Positions 59,928 through 64,000 of a stretch of 64,000 nt of DNA are shown here, piece after piece. Both the position numbers and the translations under genes were made by a program. The notes below the pieces were generated by a model. It had not been told where the DNA came from, did no database searches, and saw only the letters and a list, made by a program, of their open reading frames with translations. The number at the start of each line of letters is the position of its first letter. Within the stretch, counting starts at the first letter, position 1. This DNA comes from Shewanella sp. NFH-SH190041 (GTDB lineage: Bacteria > Pseudomonadota > Gammaproteobacteria > Enterobacterales > Shewanellaceae): contig NZ_AP026070.1 in NCBI RefSeq assembly GCF_024363255.1, forward strand, positions 1,364,001 to 1,428,000, read 5' to 3'.

Positions 59928-62432
59928 CTATGTCGGAATAATTCCTTGCATTGATTGTATCTCCTGTTTACAAAGGCTAGGGATGTTCAGCTTGCTTACA
60001 TCTAGTAGTTTGATTTTAGAATAGTAATCATCGAGGTCATTTGTCTTAGGGATTATATTTCTAACTTTTAATAGATGAAGTGCTGTAAATCTAGAAAGCC
60101 CCGTCGCCATGATGTTTAATGCGTCTTTATTGCATGTTCCGAATTCTAGGTATATATGATATGGTTCAAGTTCTACATCAATGATTTTTCGTTCTATCAT
60201 TACATACTTTAAAATATCATTATATGCAGAGAAGTATTTAACTAACTTGAATCTAATTTCGTTATCCAAAACATCTAAATATTCTCTGATTATTTCAGAT
60301 GTCTTCATTTCTATATTTTTTGATTTGACGTAGCTAACTCTCGAATGTAATATCTCGCTAAGAGATTTACCCCATGCCCAATTATAAGCTAAGCTGTTTA
60401 TCAAGTTTATATAAGGTTCGCTGAACTCTAGATTGAAACAGCTATTAAATAGTCCAATGGCTTTTTTCATCTTTATGTTTGCGCCTGATGTGTGTGGATT
60501 GATTAGTAAATAGTTATCTAGACTTGCATTTTTTGAAATGACGTCAAATAGTCGTTGTAGATAATCTGGACGAATACTTTTGTGTTTTTCAATAATAGAC
60601 TGGGGGAGCTGTGTTTTAATGCTTGAAATTGCTTCTAGAGTTTTATCAAGTGACTCTGAATTTTCAGTATTTCTATATGATTCAATCTCTATACCGCTGT
60701 CAGAGTAATGATAATCCTGAAATATTTTAACAAGTGCAACTTCTGCATCATTAACAAATTTTTTAGAGATTGTATCATTGAGTAGGTCTTGTATTAATTT
60801 TCCACCATCATTCATAATGCTGCTTATTGCAGATGTGATTTCTTGGAGTTTTTCTCCCTCATATGAATTCGTATCCCATGAGCCTGGCCTAATGCACCAA
60901 ATGTTACCGTGGAATTCTTTTAGTAACCTACCTGCACGCCCAGACAAGTTCAGGAAGTTGGCTCTTGACATTGGCGATGTTCCTGACATCGGGTTCTCAA
61001 TGATGATGTGTTTAGCGGGTAAGTTTACCCCTTGTAATAGAGTGCTGGTACAGCAAATAAACTTAATCTGCTCACTTTTGAAGAGGTTTTCAACACCAGT
61101 TCTTACTATTGATGGCATTTTGCCATAATGAAAACCAACCCCTGACTTTAGGCAGTTAATTAATGGATAATCAGGGTGAATTTCTTTTGCAATGAAGTCA
61201 ATGAAGATTTCTATATCTTTGGTTATAGTAAAATCATTGACACAGTTTCTTACCTCGGCTGCAACCTTTTCAGCATCAGCAGGGCCATTAGAAAAAATTA
61301 TGACAGACTCTTTATTTTTGGAAATGGAATATGCCAATTTCGCTCTTTGGGCTGCTTTGTTATTTCTAAGTTTGAAATCTAGCTTTCGGATTCCCAGAGG
61401 CAGTTTTTTATTTTCTTCCAATAGTTCGAATTTTGCTTCTCTTGGACTTCTATGCACCTCATCTATAAGAATTATATTTTGTGCTACTGGTGATATGGTT
61501 TCAGTGAAAAACTTCCCATTGTCGAGTTTGTTAAATATGTTTAGGAAGTAACCGGGGTTTTTAATCAACGGACTTGCAAACAGAATTTCTGCATGAGGAT
61601 TGCTTTTGATTAAAAAGTCAATCGCACTTTGGAGTAGTATCCCTCTGTTACCATTCTGAATTTCATGAGCCTCATCAACAATTAAAGATGTAATGGTTGG
61701 GGTATTATCTTTTTGTTCGAACAAAAAGTTCATAAGTCGCTCTTGGGTGAGGACATAAATCACACCAAGCTTTGCCTTTTCTTTTGATATCGGGAAAGGC
61801 GCTGTTCTAATTATAACATCGTCAAGATCGTATTTTCTTAACGCCTCTCTTATTCTATTTGATACTTCGCTGATAAGGGCTCTCGTAGGAACAATGTACA
61901 CAATGCATTGGTTGTTATTCTTTTGTATTTTATTTACAAGGTTTAGGCTTAGTACAAAAGATTTCCCCGCAGAAGTAGGCGCAGATATGCTCAGAGTTTT
62001 TTCATTGTTTAAAGAAGAAAAGAAGTTATATTGAAAGTCTGTTAGTTTTATTGCCTCATCATTTATAAAAATCGAATTCTCAATTTCTCGGCTAAGGCAT
62101 TCGAGTTTTAAGTAGCTAGATTTATTTTTGTTATTATAATCAAATCTCTGCTGAAGTAGTTGCCTGGCAGGAAAATTTCCAAGTCGTGACATAATGACTT
62201 CTGCGAAGTTGAGGAGGTTATCTTTATTAACTCCTCCTAATTCAATTAGTCTAGTTATTATTTCATACGACAATGTTTTGTCTTCGGCTGAATCTGATAG
62301 TGATAATATTGAGGCGTATCCCATCAACTGGTTTTTTTCTTTTTCGCTGAGTATTAGTTCTTCGCTTGTGGATATACCGGGAAGTTGAGTCAGGGTGCTA
62401 CTAATCTTTAGCTTTTCTATGATGTTCTTCAT
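59928..62432 (-). CDS. hamB: Hachiman defence protein HamB, DEAD/DEAH-box helicase
   Basis: A superfamily 2 helicase of 834 residues. Walker A is APTSAGKS (about residues 151-158), the Walker B box is DEAH (253-256), and motif VI is SGRAGR (497-502), a Ski2-like layout. The C-terminal part is helical and unrecognised. In Hachiman systems HamB unwinds DNA and holds HamA in check until invading DNA is sensed. I choose the ATG at 62432, 14 bp after hamA; a GTG at 62441 is the alternative. No motif is missing. Confidence 0.9.
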   Translation of the reverse strand: MKNIIEKLKISSTLTQLPGISTSEELILSEKEKNQLMGYASILSLSDSAEDKTLSYEIITRLIELGGVNKDNLLNFAEVIMSRLGNFPARQLLQQRFDYNNKNKSSYLKLECLSREIENSIFINDEAIKLTDFQYNFFSSLNNEKTLSISAPTSAGKSFVLSLNLVNKIQKNNNQCIVYIVPTRALISEVSNRIREALRKYDLDDVIIRTAPFPISKEKAKLGVIYVLTQERLMNFLFEQKDNTPTITSLIVDEAHEIQNGNRGILLQSAIDFLIKSNPHAEILFASPLIKNPGYFLNIFNKLDNGKFFTETISPVAQNIILIDEVHRSPREAKFELLEENKKLPLGIRKLDFKLRNNKAAQRAKLAYSISKNKESVIIFSNGPADAEKVAAEVRNCVNDFTITKDIEIFIDFIAKEIHPDYPLINCLKSGVGFHYGKMPSIVRTGVENLFKSEQIKFICCTSTLLQGVNLPAKHIIIENPMSGTSPMSRANFLNLSGRAGRLLKEFHGNIWCIRPGSWDTNSYEGEKLQEITSAISSIMNDGGKLIQDLLNDTISKKFVNDAEVALVKIFQDYHYSDSGIEIESYRNTENSESLDKTLEAISSIKTQLPQSIIEKHKSIRPDYLQRLFDVISKNASLDNYLLINPHTSGANIKMKKAIGLFNSCFNLEFSEPYINLINSLAYNWAWGKSLSEILHSRVSYVKSKNIEMKTSEIIREYLDVLDNEIRFKLVKYFSAYNDILKYVMIERKIIDVELEPYHIYLEFGTCNKDALNIMATGLSRFTALHLLKVRNIIPKTNDLDDYYSKIKLLDVSKLNIPSLCKQEIQSMQGIIPT

Positions 62433-62446
62433 ATTTACCACTATAA

Positions 62447-63373
62447 TCAGTCTAATGCAGCATTGAAGGCATTTCGAAATTCTACTACAGACGGGAAAGG
62501 CAGAAATATAACATCTAATACAAGATGTTTTTTATCGAAATTGTCAAGCTTCTTCTGTAGTAAATTTGTTAATTTTGGTGCGTTTGTTAAAAGCTCAGTC
62601 TCAAATGTTTCCTGGATCTCTCTATGCTGAAGTGATGCTGTATTTGCATAACCTCCATAATCATATCCAATTAAGCATGCATGATTGATCCTTACATTTG
62701 GACCAGGGTTTCCATTTATGAATAGATTAGATATTTCCTTTTTAACTTCTTCGTCTGCATATTTAAAATGCTTGGTAACCATCGTGAACTCATGTTGGTA
62801 CATTTTAATATCATGGAAATCACTTATACTTTTTAGTGCTGATGTCATTGCGTCTGCAGCATTTTTATATAGTTTTGACTCGCCAAAATAGAAGTCAACC
62901 ATGTCTAACTCAGAATTCCATCTTGCGTGAATACCATCTGAACCTTTTACTTCGTCCTTATGGTTTGTTTTTAACTCCATTTTAGATACCATTTGTGGAG
63001 CTTCGAGAACAGCTTCTAGTAAAAAGTAGAGTAACGTTTCTCCTGCTTCACCAGTTTTGTCCGGAGAATCATCAGTAACTTCTGGATGTCTAAATAGTTT
63101 TCTAGCTTCTTTGGTTAATATGGCTGACTGTTTATTAGATAGGTTATCTTCTCTATTCCTTGCTGATAGGCAGTAATCAATGATATACCCATAAAGAGTG
63201 TCTGCTAATGCATTAACCATTGGCATTTTGTTACCATCGAATTTCAGATGGTGAAGCCTAATTGTCGTTTCAACGCCAGTGATTGAAAGGTTATGCTCAA
63301 CAATATTGATGCAGTTTGAGAAGTCAGGTCGCTCAACTGATATCTTGTTAGCGATGTCTTTTACTAATTTCAT
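62447..63373 (-). CDS. hamA: Hachiman defence protein HamA, DUF1837 nuclease
   Basis: A 308-residue DUF1837 protein. The conserved core GETLLYFLLE (Glu112), ELKTN, GSDGIH (Asp146) and FGESKLY (Glu165, Lys167) matches the HamA nuclease fold, in which the Asp and Glu-x-Lys groups form a PD-(D/E)xK-like active site. HamA is the DNA-degrading effector of Hachiman. The gene precedes hamB by 14 bp on the same strand, the order typical of this system. Confidence 0.9.
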   Translation of the reverse strand: MKLVKDIANKISVERPDFSNCINIVEHNLSITGVETTIRLHHLKFDGNKMPMVNALADTLYGYIIDYCLSARNREDNLSNKQSAILTKEARKLFRHPEVTDDSPDKTGEAGETLLYFLLEAVLEAPQMVSKMELKTNHKDEVKGSDGIHARWNSELDMVDFYFGESKLYKNAADAMTSALKSISDFHDIKMYQHEFTMVTKHFKYADEEVKKEISNLFINGNPGPNVRINHACLIGYDYGGYANTASLQHREIQETFETELLTNAPKLTNLLQKKLDNFDKKHLVLDVIFLPFPSVVEFRNAFNAALD

Positions 63374-63439
63374 AGACTGTTGTTCTGGGTTTGTAGTTAA
63401 CGATTGGGGTATTATGCAATGAACATGGATAAGGATTTG

Positions 63440-63841
63440 TTATTTATAATCTTTCAGTATGCTAATTGCATGATTCATCATTTTTTCTAATCCAACATCG
63501 GATTTTTTTAAGTAGTCAATATCGGTTTTATCTGGATTCTCCCAGTGTTTCCCTTTTATAAAACATTTTTCAGCAAGTTTATTGACGTTAAGCACTTCAA
63601 GGGATAGACCTAACTCCGTCCAAAGCATCGATAATTCTTCCTCTGTCCCGACGTCCCTCGTTCCCGTTTGTTCTCGTTTTTTAAGATAAAGAGCTGTTTT
63701 TCGAGAGGCTATGACTACACGTTTTAAAGCTTCAATAGATTCTTTTTTTCGTTCTTCCTTTGCTCTTTTTAGATTTGATATCCAGCTACTACAATGCTTG
63801 ATTAGCTCCCATAAGGAGATTGTTGTTACTAGTTCGATCAT
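63440..63841 (-). CDS. Small helical protein of unknown function, 5' of hamA
   Basis: A 133-residue soluble protein. The N-terminus is amphipathic (TISLWELIKHCSSWISNL), followed by a Lys/Glu-rich helix (KRAKEERKKESIEALKRVV) and a conserved-looking C-terminal ISILKDYK. I do not recognise it with certainty. It has an AAGGG ribosome site and lies 66 bp before hamA on the same strand, so it may be the first gene of the defence operon or an independent cargo gene. The following 158 bp to the window end hold no gene seen. Confidence 0.7.
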   Translation of the reverse strand: MIELVTTISLWELIKHCSSWISNLKRAKEERKKESIEALKRVVIASRKTALYLKKREQTGTRDVGTEEELSMLWTELGLSLEVLNVNKLAEKCFIKGKHWENPDKTDIDYLKKSDVGLEKMMNHAISILKDYK

Positions 63842-64000
63842 AGAATTGCCCTTTGACTCATTGTTTTACCCGAAGACGCTACCGCCCCTGAATTATGGGT
63901 TCCAGCGTCCCTGCTGCCCTGAATGGGGTAAATTTTGGCTGTTCTTACGAAAGGTACACGGGACATTATCACGTTATAAGAGGTTGTTATGTAAGACATC

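Overview
The window looks like chromosomal DNA of a Shewanella-type gammaproteobacterium. This is an inference from gene content and order: a cydABX operon near an RND pump, a Maf/pseudaminic-acid flagellin-glycosylation locus, a Tat-exported three-subunit formate dehydrogenase with its small Tat partner, many chemoreceptors, and FNR/CRP-like boxes. No rRNA, tRNA or CRISPR array was seen.

Layout. 1-6.5 kb: two complete tandem cydABX operons (cytochrome bd quinol oxidase), each with its own leader and terminator; the first has a perfect FNR-type box upstream, the second a pair of CRP-like boxes. 6.5-11.6 kb: an RND efflux pump and its lipoprotein adaptor, divergent from a tetR-type repressor that is broken by a frameshift and a MITE. 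11.6-16.3 kb: an outer-membrane barrel protein, a chalcone-isomerase-like protein, a DUF2947-like protein and a Maf flagellin glycosyltransferase. 16.7-30.8 kb: one long operon. It holds the whole CMP-pseudaminic acid pathway (pseB, pseC, pseF, pseG, pseI and a PseH-like acetyltransferase), then an acyl carrier protein, ketoreductase, acyl-AMP ligase, LuxE-like and LuxC-like proteins, then a LicD-like transferase, methyltransferase, HAD phosphatase and LicC-like nucleotidyltransferase. I read this as a machine for making and decorating the flagellin sugar. 30.9-41 kb: an aldehyde dehydrogenase with a CRP-like box, an intact ISAs1-family insertion with a 10-bp target duplication, a small lipoprotein, 1.3 kb of AT-rich noncoding DNA, and the fdh operon. 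41-57 kb: an IS30-family element inside a decayed membrane-protein gene, four chemoreceptors (two of them a tandem duplication), a C69 dipeptidase, an RCC1-like proline-rich lipoprotein and an SMR transporter with an internal deletion. 57-64 kb: an island with a twice-frameshifted phage-type integrase, a second IS30 copy in inverted orientation, and a Hachiman-type anti-phage system (hamA, hamB) preceded by a small unknown gene.

Cross-cutting structure. A MITE-like family with GGGTCTG...CAGACCC ends is present in four copies (two full, two partial). One disrupts tetR, one sits between the luxC-like and licD-like genes, and one abuts a chemoreceptor and supplies half of a terminator stem. The two IS30 copies bracket about 16 kb in inverted orientation and could mediate its inversion.

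How the genes work together: the bd oxidases and formate dehydrogenase belong to a branched respiratory chain fit for low oxygen. The glycosylation operon, Maf and the four chemoreceptors serve motility and chemotaxis. The last 7 kb is acquired defence DNA. The most open biology lies in the second half of the glycosylation operon, whose acyl-reduction and LicC/LicD-like genes predict a flagellin decoration that the standard pseudaminate pathway does not explain.
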